NCBI GenBank assembly: GCA_900239685.1 | Contig: OENT01000461.1 | Location: forward strand, 48,991 to 112,990 | Direction: 5' to 3' | Length of the DNA stretch: 64,000 nucleotides | DNA from: Rotaria macrura | Taxonomy: Eukaryota; Rotifera; Eurotatoria; Philodinida; Philodinidae | Shown here: in pieces, positions 52,809 to 64,000 of the stretch | Layout of the letters: each line of letters begins with the position of its first letter | Position numbering within the stretch: position 1 is the first letter of the stretch | Position numbers and translations under genes: made by a program | The notes under the pieces: model-generated | What the model saw: the letters and a program-made list of their open reading frames with translations, nothing else | Databases searched by the model: none | What the model was told of the DNA's origin: nothing

Positions 52809-53376
52809 AAATAAAATAAATACGAAAACTTCGGACTTATGTCCGAGAGTTATGTGTACTTCAAAAAGTGAATGAGACAAATCAGTCATTCTGGAATGTG
52901 TGCACAGAAGAAGTATCTTGGTAAACCTGTTGGGGAAACTCGAAAACTACTGAACATCTCAGACATATCTATGCAATTTCATTTCTAGATGCAGTTTTTG
53001 TGCATTTTAGACTCTTTTCAGGTGATGTTTTGTTAGATAGCTACGATTTTGTTCAAAATTAATATCAGATTCGGAATCAGCGTTAAAAACTGAGTCAATT
53101 TATATACGTTGTGGATAATTCTGAGGTTAAAGTTTTTTTTGAAAAAATCCCTGTACTCCACCTCAGGGATGGTTTGGTGAAAAATGACAATTTTACCGAT
53201 TACTCAGCCAAATCTTGCTGGATCCTACTCATCTTCGAACTCGACCGAGATATTCATCAGACAATTTTGTGCACACAATTTCAGCTCAATCGAATGTATT
53301 TCTAAAGAGTTATCGTGTAAACGGCCGGACACACTGACCGATTCTATAGTGTACTCACTTTTTCAGTACACAAAAA
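52809..53376 (-). repeat. Repeat copy B (~568 bp), inverted relative to copy A
   Basis: Reverse-complement partner of 47117-47685, with the same end words. Its left end contains CGGACTTATGTCCG, a near-palindrome shared with copy A. Homology ends abruptly on both sides: before AAATAAAATAAATACG and after CACAAAAA. No clear target-site duplication is visible by eye. Confidence 0.75.
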
Positions 53377-56300
53377 TGATTAGACATATTATCAATAAGC
53401 TACGCAAGTATCGATGAAGTGTAACTGATGAAATAATATCTAACAGGTGGACTAGAAACAATGGAGATCTGATGATCTGTTTACTATGTTTTTTTCTTTG
53501 ATTGGATCTGAACTTTCCCCCATAAAATTCAGCAATCGATTCTCTACAAAATTATGTGAAAGGATTTTGATGAACTACATATCAGCTTGGTTCTAAAACG
53601 AAGGAAAAATCGTGCGAAAATCTTCAACTTTCCAGCTGAAAATGTATTAAGATTTGGAGTATGTTTCGACAATTTACACGCAGTCTTAAATTACGTCTAT
53701 AGAATCGATATTTTCTCGAAAACGCTTTAATTTGGGTTTTCAAGAAAATCAATCGAGAAGAAATTTGTGCATGACTCGAGCGAGTGTACAGAGATCTCGT
53801 CGAGTATGATAGCTTTTAAAGAAAAAATAATCCTGTTTTACTGAACGACGTGCACTTCCGTACAAACATAAAAGAACATGAAATAAAAGTCGAGTTTTTC
53901 GAAAATGGAAAAAATTGATTTTGAAGTTTTAATTCATTTTTCGATCAAAGAAATTTCGAAAGGCATGAATCTTGTGAAAAATTTTTATGTTTTTAAACAT
54001 GGTCGACTTAGTTTTTTCGTCGCTCCCTACATAGAAAGTAAATTGTAAGAAAAAAGAGTTACGAACTGGAAATTTGACGATTTTCAGAATATTTTTTCTT
54101 CGTTTTAGAACTTAATCCTTATGTACTCGATTAAAATCTTTAATACATGGTTTTGTAGATCATTGAATGCGGAGTCTTTTGAGGAAAAGTTCAGTTCCAG
54201 TAAATGAAAACTAGAAAAACTAGCAAGCAAGTAATGGCATTGCCATTATTTCTGACCCACACTTTCATATAACTATGAGCCTATTCCGTTACTCATTCGA
54301 TTTATTTTCATCTATAAATATGTACGCAATTTTTTGAATTTTCAATTCATGTAGATATAAACTTTAATTTTCTGCAAGAATTTTAGTTCGTATCATGCCT
54401 TCGACATTGATTATTCTCACATATAAAGAAAGCAAACATTGATTTTAGTTCGATAGTTTCGTATGAAACCATCAAATTTGTCATCATCTTATCTCTCTTT
54501 CCATTCATGTCAAATATCTTTCATCGGTTGAACTCAGACTAGGCTTATAATAGAGTATTTATTTTCACTTCGATTGATAAAGCATATCTGATAACATCAA
54601 AAGTTGCTTGAATATATATATTTTTTTTAATTGAGAAGCTTCAACAAATTGAAACTAGTGATTCTTTTTGGTATTCTTGTTTCCAGTTTTAAACCATGCT
54701 CTCATGCCAGTCGACATCTATATTTAAGAGCGAATAGATATATTCATGAATTAAACATATCTTGTTTTGTTTCGAAAAGCTTCAAGAAGAGTAGATACTA
54801 GTATTCACTGTTCTTCAATCATTTTTCAATCAAGTCCAATAAACTTGATTTATAAGATTATTAGTAAAATAATGCATACAAGTCTTGTTACAGATTTTCA
54901 TTTCGTGTTAAAATTATAGTTCCCATAGTAATTTACTAATTATTCACATAACTTAGATGTCTGTATGAAAAAATCAAAGATAACCTTTAGAATTGAACAA
55001 TTACACTATTGAATTCAGTAATCAGTTCTTGTAGATATTTGTTTTTCTATCCCAATAATCAATCTTTAATAATTCTTGATGTACAAAAAACCGAATAGAT
55101 TCTTCTTCATATTCTATATCTTGCATTTGTAATTGAATAACTTGCAACGATAAACGTACTACACATACTTTTCATTCAATCTCCATTACTATTTCCTATG
55201 TAATAGAATATTTGTTTATCATCATATCAATTTAGTAATCATCGTCTCTAGTTATCCCGTGAAAACATTCAGAAAGAAAAAAGTTTTTTTGTCTCACTTT
55301 TTTTCTGCAGATCTGCTAAGTTAGAGAAACAGACTGATGGTATACGGCGTGTCACTTCGCAAATAATCAACATTCGGATTCTGAGTATCCTTATACATAT
55401 GCAACTGTCAATGAATTCTATCTTTTGTTATGTTCTATGTTTATCATGAACTGTTGTATCAATCAATTATTTTATTTTCATTCATGAGACATTCTTATAT
55501 ATTGAAGAAAAACAAGAGAAAAGCAACCCAAACAAATTGAAAGATGCAAGCATATTGTGTTTTATTTTTATAATTTAATAACATTTGCGAGAGGTTAATG
55601 CAGATGAATCTGATGGAAAAAACAAACGATTAAAGAAAACAAAAGAAAACAGAAATGAAATGTATTCATGCGGAACAATCTGAGCGTGGATGTAACATTT
55701 AAAGAATTAAGTTTTACTTCTCGTTTGATCTGAAGGAATATCAGATTGACTTCAGACGCAAGAACAAACAAAAGAAACCGATTAGCTGAATAACAATAAA
55801 GGATAATTGAAGAAAAGAAAAACGATGTTCAAATTATTCAAGCGTTCAATTAGATATCACAAGATAAATTTCAAATAATGTCTTTGGTGTTCATGCTGTT
55901 GCTGACGTCGTCGTTTCTGTCTTATTCAGCAACGATTTTTCTTGTTCACTGCTTTTCAGAAGTGTTGCTTCTTCTGTCTTGCGCTAAAGCAAACAAAATT
56001 TATGTCAAAAAACAAGCGTCACACGAGTACGTCAAATTCTCTGGCCTTAAAATACATTTAATGCTCAGTATGTTTTTTTTTCAAACGCTCAGTATTATAT
56101 AGATATTATTCAGAAGTAACTATAATTAGAAAAAGAATTGTATTCGAGTGTTTTTATGAATGTTCGAAGGTACTTATCATTTGTTAAAGTTTACGACGAT
56201 GACATTCAGTAACAATAGTTTGGTGTGCTCATTCGATGAACAGTACTCTTTTTTTAATTTTTTCCATGGGAACATTCGAACATCAATATCAACGTAGTTC

Positions 56301-57063
56301 TTCAAGTTACAGCTCATGGAACTGGTATAACGAGTCTAGATTTAAAGCTTCTGTCGTCTAAGACATGTGTAGGATGTAAAGAAGAAACTGGAAAAAATTC
56401 ATCTAGTATCTTCTTTATCAATATTTTTCGTGAAGAATTCTATAGTGCAATATGAATTTTTCAGAAAATCTCAGAACTAGCAGACTTCTTTAACATCGAA
56501 TACTCATAGCGTCATAAGTTCAAAATAAAATTATCAATTATAGCAAACATAGATCTTTTCGTCGCCTCTTCTCTTTTAGATATTTATCTAGATCTATTTT
56601 TTTTTATGATATAGACGATAAGGTTTAATATTGATTTACGATATCAATTACCCATTGGAAATGTTATCTATGATTCGGCTTGTAAGAAAAGCAGCAGTTA
56701 TATAGATCCTTAAAATATCAGTTTATGTTTCTGGCAAGCAGATAAATAAGTGGTGTGAATGAAAACGAGACGAAAATGGGACATCAAAGAAATAGACTTG
56801 AATTATGTGAACGATGTAGTCATGAAAAGCATTATTCAAACAATGAACCCTTGTTAATTTTAGTCATACTAATTGTATATCTTATGTATTAATGAAAAAT
56901 GTAAGAACAACAAGTTAAACACGGAGTTTCTTCTACATTAATTACAGGGCAACCACTACTGAGCGTGTAATAAAACAAAACTATCCTGAGCATTCATTAC
57001 TAAAATACTTAGCAATTAAATACAAGCCTTTTTCATTCTGTTCTAATATATGACGCTATATTT

Positions 57064-60000
57064 TTATAAATAAGAAATTTTTTTTCTTGTTAATGCAATA
57101 GTTATTTCGATATCTAATTTTCTCACCCGTCGGTTCCACAAGAATAGTTCAACAACAGCAATTACAGCAGTAACAATCAATAATACCACTATAATATGAA
57201 ATATTTTAACTGATTCATAGGCACTGTCACCATATTTAATTATAGTAAGTGCACGTTGTAAACGATTCTTAGTTTTCTCATTAAGTACGATTGTCTAAAA
57301 GAAAATCATAATAGAAAATACAAGAAAATGAATTCACTTACTTGATCAATCCACATCATTGGAACAAAACGACTTGCAGCACGACTTTTAATGGGTCTAA
57401 AAATCATCGACGAAATTCATTCTAGTCGCTATTCTCCTATTCGTTTTCTCAAAAAACAGAAGTCATACTTAGTTTCACCAAACTCGTCGACTTTGATACG
57501 ATCGATCCAAGCGTTTGTATTCATTTGAATACGTAGTTGAGCTTGAATCGGTGTACCAGAAAGTGGTTCGAAATAAATTGTTGATTCATGACTATCAGCG
57601 TTGGGTTCAAATGCAACATTAGTCCATGATGAATTATGACCGAACATGTGTGGCTTCGTTAGAACAACGGTTTCGTTAGGAAGTTTAGCTATAAAAAATT
57701 AAATTTTAATAAGAAGGTTTACATTAAACTTTGATATAGTAAAGTCATCAGTACTTGCTTTGTCGTCAATCACAATTAGACTGATGTATTTAGTTAAAAG
57801 TGTTATATGACAATAGTAAATAGGTAGTAGAACTTTTCTCCCAGTATGAGATCTCGGTAAAATGAAATAGGAAGCATAATCTACTAGTAGCTTTGAATAG
57901 TAATTAAATTTTTCTACGTACCATGTAATCTATTCGTCGGTCAAAACATTAGATAGTAACATTGTATATGATCGTACGTTTGATCTTCTAAGATCAAACG
58001 GATATCGTACAAAACATCATCGTCTCAGAAATCTGAAATCAATTTTTACTCTCTGACTTTTGATAGATCTTGTTGTCCTATCCGATCTTAATGTAATATT
58101 ATAGAAAATCTAATATAGTAGAAAGATCCTACAAGAATCTTACAGAACAGAGTGATGTAAAATTTCTACGACGACGATTTGTTTTGTCTGATCATATATC
58201 AAAATCTGTCACTACAAGGAGAAGAATATTGTTAAAATGTCTGTCACAATATTTTTAACAATAACTGATAAGAATCTGTCAGGTTCTCTGACAAATATTC
58301 TCCACGGTGTGAAGTCACGATTGATTAGTATCTAACACAAGGTGAAAGAAAACGAGATAGCCATCTTACATCTCTGTATGTCTACATCATTTTTAGATTG
58401 TATTTCCTAAACGAGAGGCACCTTAGAAAATATTAATAATTAAGAATCAAAATTTGAAATTAATACTAGTTATTTAATTAGATTTTACATCAATAACTTT
58501 CGAAACAAATGATTAATTACTTATTTCGAGTGGTAAGTTTTAAAAAAGCCTCATATACCAAAATGATGTCTGTCTACTTTTCGTATCAATTATTTAATAC
58601 AGAAAAATATCAACTGGTACTTATATATATATATAGTTCATTATTTTCTGTGTCAGTTACATACCAGAAATACAATTTGTAATGTCAAGTCTATCAGACT
58701 CCGGACAATTTTCATCCATTTCCTTGCATTGATTGACATCAACTAATTTTAAAACATATTCATGTAATTGATCAAAACCATATTTAGACACCGTTCGATT
58801 GTATCGAAGTTGCACTGGTCTAGAAACATAAATGACATTGACAAGATATGTCATGCTTCTTTTTCTTACCGACAAAGATCTGGTTGAAATACATTGATTA
58901 CTTTTCGGTTAGGTGGATTACCCAACCGTGGAAACGTTAAACCATCTAAGAAATATTTCAATTTATTGAAAATCTTTTAAATAAAATGAACGAACCAAAA
59001 ATATCTATGTTCCATGTATCCCTGTTGGCTGCAAATGGTGTACTATGTAAAACCAAGAAATTAGTTAAACACATGTATGGTTTTCAAATCATACTTACTA
59101 TTCGGACGCAAAATCAATCACTTGTCCTTTCATGGATGAATTATCAATACCAGAGAATATTGTATAGTTGAATCCGTTACTTCCATTGTTCTAAAACCAC
59201 AAAAGAAAGCTATCACATATGAAAATAGATCGAACATATAGACATACTCGATAAATAAATCCATATTTATCTTTATTTGGTCCTTGCATGTTTTGTGATA
59301 TCGATGAAAATATATCTGATACATAACCTTCTAATTTATCAATAGCTTTTGAATAGTTAAATGCATTGTATCCACCGACCATATAAAACATAGGAGTAGG
59401 AACTTTACCAAATGGTGTTCGAAGCATCTACGAAAAACAAAGAAGAAATTTATTTTTGTTATTTGTTGTATATTATGAAACATACCACGCGAAGAATATC
59501 AATAAAAGCACCTTCCTGATTAATTAACTCGTCAGAAAATGCTCCTTCTCGCGTAAATAAACGTTCGATGGAATAATGAATTTTTTTACTGTCATCCAAC
59601 CATTGAACATTATTCTTTTTAACAACAACTCTATAGAAAAAATACGAAGCAAATTATGAAATTGTACAATTCCAGAAATATATTGAACTTACTGATACAA
59701 GAACGGTTTTGTTTCTTGAAATTTTAGTGTTGGATCATTTTTATCTGTCATTATCTCCATGTAATTTGTTACATTAAATAAACGATATGCTCGTGTAGTT
59801 TTCACGGGTGGATTCAACCAACTTTCAAAACCGGCTGAGGTCGGGTCAAGACGTATACCCTATATGACACCATCATGTGTTATTTTTGGATTTTTAATTG
59901 GAAAACGACTTACTGCAAGAATTTTTCCATGAATATTATCTTTTATATCCAACCATTTCAAACAAAGACCGAATAATGGCAAAAAAATGAGTAGTACAAC

Positions 60001-60156
60001 TACTGCTTCCCAGATAATACGGATTGGAAATGAGCATATGTTAGATTTTTTTTGTCGAACGAATTCACCGGACACTTCTTTGGGACGAAGATTTCTATAG
60101 AAAACAATATTGACTATGAAGAAAAATAAAGCATAATATTTAAGAACTAACTTCAT
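57064..60156 (-). CDS. CD36/SCARB-family scavenger receptor
   Basis: Twelve exons on the minus strand: 60156-60152, 60094-59914, 59859-59693, 59630-59486, 59427-59248, 59190-59099, 59042-58996, 58945-58870, 58819-58665, 57688-57469, 57396-57342, 57294-57064; 517 residues with consistent phases. The first coding exon is only five bases, supported by an upstream in-frame stop and the GTTAGT donor. TM1 is ~28-47 and TM2 ~472-494, leaving a large ectodomain with several NxS/T sites. Family marks: LPLFGLCLKWLDI after TM1, a YRLFNVTN strand, LDITNC, then KPHMFGHN, the IYFEPLSGT block (matching the LDIEPxTG signature) and RFVPMMWID before TM2. Members bind lipoproteins, lipids or phosphatidylserine at the plasma membrane or lysosome and transfer lipid through a tunnel. 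No lysosomal Leu-Ile tail signal is obvious, so the location is undecided. Intron 9 is 976 bp. Confidence 0.92.
57977..58000. repeat. Perfect 11-bp hairpin in CD36 intron
   Basis: CGTTTGATCTT followed by two bases and its exact reverse complement, inside intron 9 of the CD36-family gene. Another hairpin with 11-bp perfect arms (TATTGTTAAAA / TTTTAACAATA) lies at 58227-58263. They may be parts of a degraded MITE. Confidence 0.6.
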
Positions 60157-63100
60157 CGTTTTTTGATGTTGGTGATTCGATTATCTAGAAAAATGAATCT
60201 CAATACATTCGTGTTGTTAACAATAATGAAAACGCTTCTAGATGAACAGAAAAAAAAAGATGTAAACGTTTTCATACACATGTTGTATGAGGGTTGCATA
60301 GTAGCGTTCTACCCCAAACAAACATTTTAATGTTGATAATGACATTGGCCATAGGTATAGGCACCCTTTCTTTTTTCTTTCTTTCATAGACAGTCTGATT
60401 GATTATTTAAAAGTAATGAGGTGAAAATGATTTTCGTTGATATGAAACAGTGTAAGGTTACTCATAGAAAGTGCTTACTTATAACGAGCAACCGATGGAG
60501 ATGAATAATAACGGCAAACGTGAATGGGTGCAGCTTGTTCTCATGGACGAGAATAATGATAAAAATGAGAGAAAAAAATGAAGACGAAGATACGTATCAA
60601 AGATAGAGCATACATGGTCGTCTCGGATGAAGAGAGATATACGAGAAAATTTTTTTCTAGTCGTCATGCTGCGCACACTTGAATGTGTGGATGTGTTATA
60701 GCACCAGTTATTTAAAATGGCATTTTTGTAACATTTTCAAATTTAATAGGAACAGATAATTATATTTTCTTTTCGAAATAAATCGATCTATTAAAGATAA
60801 ATATGTTTTTAGCAAAGTGAGGGTCGTCTAAAAACAGCGCATTATGGACGTAAATTTATTGATACAGCGTATAGCTGAGCTGTGTCTTTCTTTTGTTATA
60901 TTTCATAGATTTCTTTTCTTTTCTTTCCTTTCTCTTTCGACAGGCGAATTCATTCATTCAAATATGTGCATACACACACACACACACACTTAAAAGCACA
61001 CATACACATACACACAACTATCAATCAAACTACTTCTCTTTTCAATGATTCTTGTTTTATTTGTATTTTTTACTTCAAAACTATCGAATTAGTCAGGTGA
61101 AATTGAAACCGAAAAAACAAAAGTATGGTAAAAAAAATAAGCTTTTACAAGTTGTATTAGAAATCGGTGTCTATTGATCGAAAAAGATGGCACTACGTGA
61201 CTGAACTTGGCATAATAAATGAATTCAAAGAATTTTATTTTTCATACTGACGTAAACTAATTTTTGTGCTCGAACAAATCATAAAATATTTGTTGTAGCA
61301 ACAGCTACGATACGTTGTACTTGACTCGAAATGTTTTATGTTTGTTGAGAGAAACGAAATTCGTCATATGACGCATTAGAAAAATATTTTCAACAAGTGA
61401 AGTACTTCTGACTTCGAAGTTCGATTTTCTCTCTGTTTCTATCAGAATTCTAATCAAGAAATATGAGACTCGGTCAATCAATATATATCAGATAGTCCAG
61501 TTGACGACATTGACTTTGCATCTAAGAATTCGTTTTTATTCTAAACAATTCTATACGTATTTTTGAGTGAAAATTAAACACAAGAATATGACATTTATAT
61601 TGACTTTAATTATGAAAGTCGGCTTGTCTTATTTTTCAAATAATATTATGGCTTCAATTTTTGATAGCTAAGTTAAGAATAGAAATGCAAGGTCATTCGA
61701 TAATTTATACGAGAGTAGAATCAAATCATAAAATAACTGAAATACCACATACGATCGAATTTCTTTTTACTATCTTGTAGGATTTTTTTCGTATTCACAT
61801 GTACGTATCGACATTGTATGCATAAGACAATGCTAAATATTTCAAGGTTGTAGTTAATAAATGAATATTCTTTACATGTGTTGTAGCGAAAGAAAGAAAT
61901 ATATTCTTGTTTACAAGAAGCCGCAAAAGATTCCATATTTCATCAGTTAAAGCAACTGTGACAATGCAATTTTTCCAGAATCTAAATAAAACATCTGATA
62001 AAAATTTACAAATGAGTCGCATCATTCTATCAGTTTTAAAACCAATTTTTTCATCAAACTTCCGAGATATCTTTCGATATGCAAAACGAAAATCGTATGT
62101 CAATTGTCATGAGATTCTATCGATATTACGTTCATGAATATCGATGTGTGATGAAGAAAGAAAATGGCTGGTATTGTCTGCAACGAGGAATTTCTATTTG
62201 TTTATTTAGATCTATGAGGGTAGGACAAGTTGTGTGTGTGTCAGTTTAGCTTGCAAAATTTTGACCTGCAAACTTTAGAACTCGAGTTAGATTATTGTGC
62301 GGTAGATTTTCGTATTTTCTCAAAATTAAGAAATTTAACATCGAATAACAATATTTGGGTAATGAAAAATGAGTATAATCATTTACTATTTCATGTAATG
62401 TATTGTTTTTTTTCCACACAATTGACTAAACTGACAAAATAATAGGCTAAAAGAAAATCACTAAACTCTTGGTATTCATCTTGTTTAAAAATCAATCTGA
62501 AATATCTCAGAATATTATAGATTTATACAGATGAATAAAATCTCTAGATAAGCTCAGATAGATTCTAATCTTAAATTTATCCATCGTTCTAGTATACGCA
62601 TGAAAACTTCTACTGAGCACGTTCGAAAAAGTAGACGACGAAGATACATGTGTCAATCGCATACCTTGTGAATTTTTTCACATTTCTATTCATCTTATTT
62701 AGATCATTTTGAATTAATAAATGAAACATAGAAGATAGTGCTATTCGTAAAATATCTAGTTGCCTGATATAGTATTTACTAAATCGGTAAGTTTATTTGT
62801 TATTAAAATACTCGTACTGTGTTTCATTTTCATGTATGACAAAATTCAGTAAGGTCTCTTGTCATTGTAATGTATTTTTACCTTTCGATCATTCAATCTT
62901 GCTGAAATTTTTAGATGAGATATATCTCGAACAAGCTGCTTCACAGTGACAGCCACAGTTTGAACTATGAAGCCTAGTAGCATTTACCTCAAGACAAAAT
63001 GGTATAGTATAGATTCTCGTGTCTTCCGAATCCCTCTGCCATTTCAAATACTGAAAAAGCTCGATGTAATTTCAAAATGCGATTCAATTATGATGCTGGA

Positions 63101-64000
63101 AATTAATAGTGTTCAAGTCTTTTCTGATTTTCAGTTCTTTCTTGTTTGAAACTTATCTTATAAGACATGGCAAGAATAGGGTGCGTATTTTAAAACAGCT
63201 AAGTATCGCAGCAAGACATAGAACGTAAATTGCAAAGTCTTGACATTTTAAGTTGTAGAACTGATCTTTTCCTTTGATTTCGAGACCAGCGCGACAACTC
63301 TGGTCTTTAAAATGGCGAAGAAATTTAGTAAATCTGATTCAAGACTTTTGGGCAATGAAATAGTGTAAAAAGAATTTTCGAATAATTTCTCTTACATCAT
63401 CGATTACAACGAATCGATTGTGTTCATACAACAGCGTATGACGAAAACTTTGGTTTGTTTTACGTGGCTATTTTGTATTCACCTTTATATAAATTTGAAC
63501 AGTCCACCTAATACGAACGAGTATGAGATTTCAGGAAAAAATGAATAAACTTTAGCGTGTTTCATAGCAGGCGCATTGCTCCATTTAACATGCTACAAAA
63601 CTCCGGCAATTTGATGTACATTGACATTATAGGGAGGAGGAGAGCTTGAGAGTTTTTTACAAATATCGAAAAAGAAAAGAATTAATTGACCGTATTGTTG
63701 TCAAGACGAATATGAATGTAGTGTCGATTTCCTAAGACGTAGACTTGTTTTAGAAGTACTGAACAATACTATATCACTATATACTAATTATGAAAAGTCA
63801 AAGAATCTAAGAACCATCATATAATTCATAGTGTTGTTGATCTTTAACAAAGCTTGTTGAAAAATGTAGCTGAAAAAATAAAGATGTTAGCAAAGATGAA
63901 CGAACACATGACTACTATTGAAGTCAGAACAGAGGACGGGGGCGCATAAGACCACAAATCAGCCCATTGATATTTTCTCCGATAAACCCTACTAAATTTT
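60157..64000. other. Region upstream of the CD36-family gene, no gene recognised
   Basis: No coding exon could be supported on either strand. A CA-rich microsatellite lies at about 60970-61020. The first few hundred bases should hold the promoter of the minus-strand CD36-family gene. The right edge may reach into a neighbouring gene, but no exon was seen. Confidence 0.4.
60970..61020. repeat. (CA)n-rich microsatellite
   Basis: A run of CA units followed by interrupted CATACACA words. Simple repeat in the flank of the CD36-family gene. Confidence 0.75.

Larger units (their letters stand above)
46614..57063. other. 10.4 kb gene-poor region with an inverted repeat pair
   Basis: No supportable protein gene. 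Two inverted copies of a ~569 bp repeat (47117-47685 and 52809-53376) bracket 5.1 kb of AT-rich DNA without long frames. The remaining 3.7 kb up to the CD36 gene shows scattered short frames only. Confidence 0.5.

Noticed and set aside
55878..56102. 74-codon frame with a signal-peptide-like start
   Set aside because: A hydrophobic N-terminus alone is not enough. No cleavage context, homology or exon neighbours were seen; it could be revisited with expression data.
61795..62103. 102-codon minus-strand frame in the right-hand flank
   Set aside because: No recognisable motif, opposite-strand frames overlap it, and composition is typical of AT-rich non-coding DNA.

Overview
The window is animal nuclear DNA. 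It is AT-rich, and its genes are split by GT-AG introns. Most introns are 43-120 bp, and a minority are 1-2.4 kb. The recognisable proteins are metazoan (golgin-97, RBM15, an F-BAR RhoGAP, CD36/SCARB, a bHLH-PAS factor, a Kv channel). Tiny introns, divergent sequences and small intergenic gaps fit a rotifer, most likely a bdelloid; that assignment is inference. No bacterial, viral or organellar segment was seen.

Layout. 0-6 kb: a small RS-rich ZZ-finger gene (+) and a four-TM protein gene with a Cys-rich tail (-). 7.8-12.4 kb: golgin-97 (GOLGA1-like, +) in ten exons. 12.4-17.9 kb: no gene found. 17.9-20.1 kb: an unrecognised Lys/Asn-rich protein (-). 21.2-23.7 kb: a short Kv-type potassium channel (+). 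Its stop codon lies 16 bp from the stop of a convergent FAM228-like gene (-, 23.7-27.8 kb). 29.0-31.4 kb: a divergent bHLH-PAS (NPAS4/dysfusion-like) gene (+). 33.5-38.3 kb: an F-BAR/RhoGAP gene of the ARHGAP29/45/GMIP group (-). It sits 373 bp downstream of an RBM15/spenito gene (-, 38.7-44.4 kb). 44.8-46.6 kb: a gene divergent from RBM15, with an N-terminal coiled coil joined in frame to the C-terminal domain IV of the selenocysteine elongation factor EEFSEC/SelB. 46.6-57.1 kb: a gene desert holding two inverted copies of a ~569 bp repeat. 57.1-60.2 kb: a CD36/SCARB scavenger receptor (-). 60.2-64 kb: no gene found.

Exon models were built by hand by matching splice sites and reading phase. 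For the golgin, Kv, FAM228-like, bHLH-PAS, RhoGAP, RBM15, EEFSEC-IV fusion and CD36 models, the summed exons give whole reading frames ending in a stop, which is good internal support. The genes do not form a pathway. They look like ordinary housekeeping and signalling genes in a compact metazoan genome, with overlapping 3' ends, short divergent promoters and one tandem pair.

The most unusual items are the coiled-coil/SelB-domain-IV fusion, the Kv channel with a GFGQ filter and only four S4 charges, and the paired inverted repeat in the 10 kb desert.
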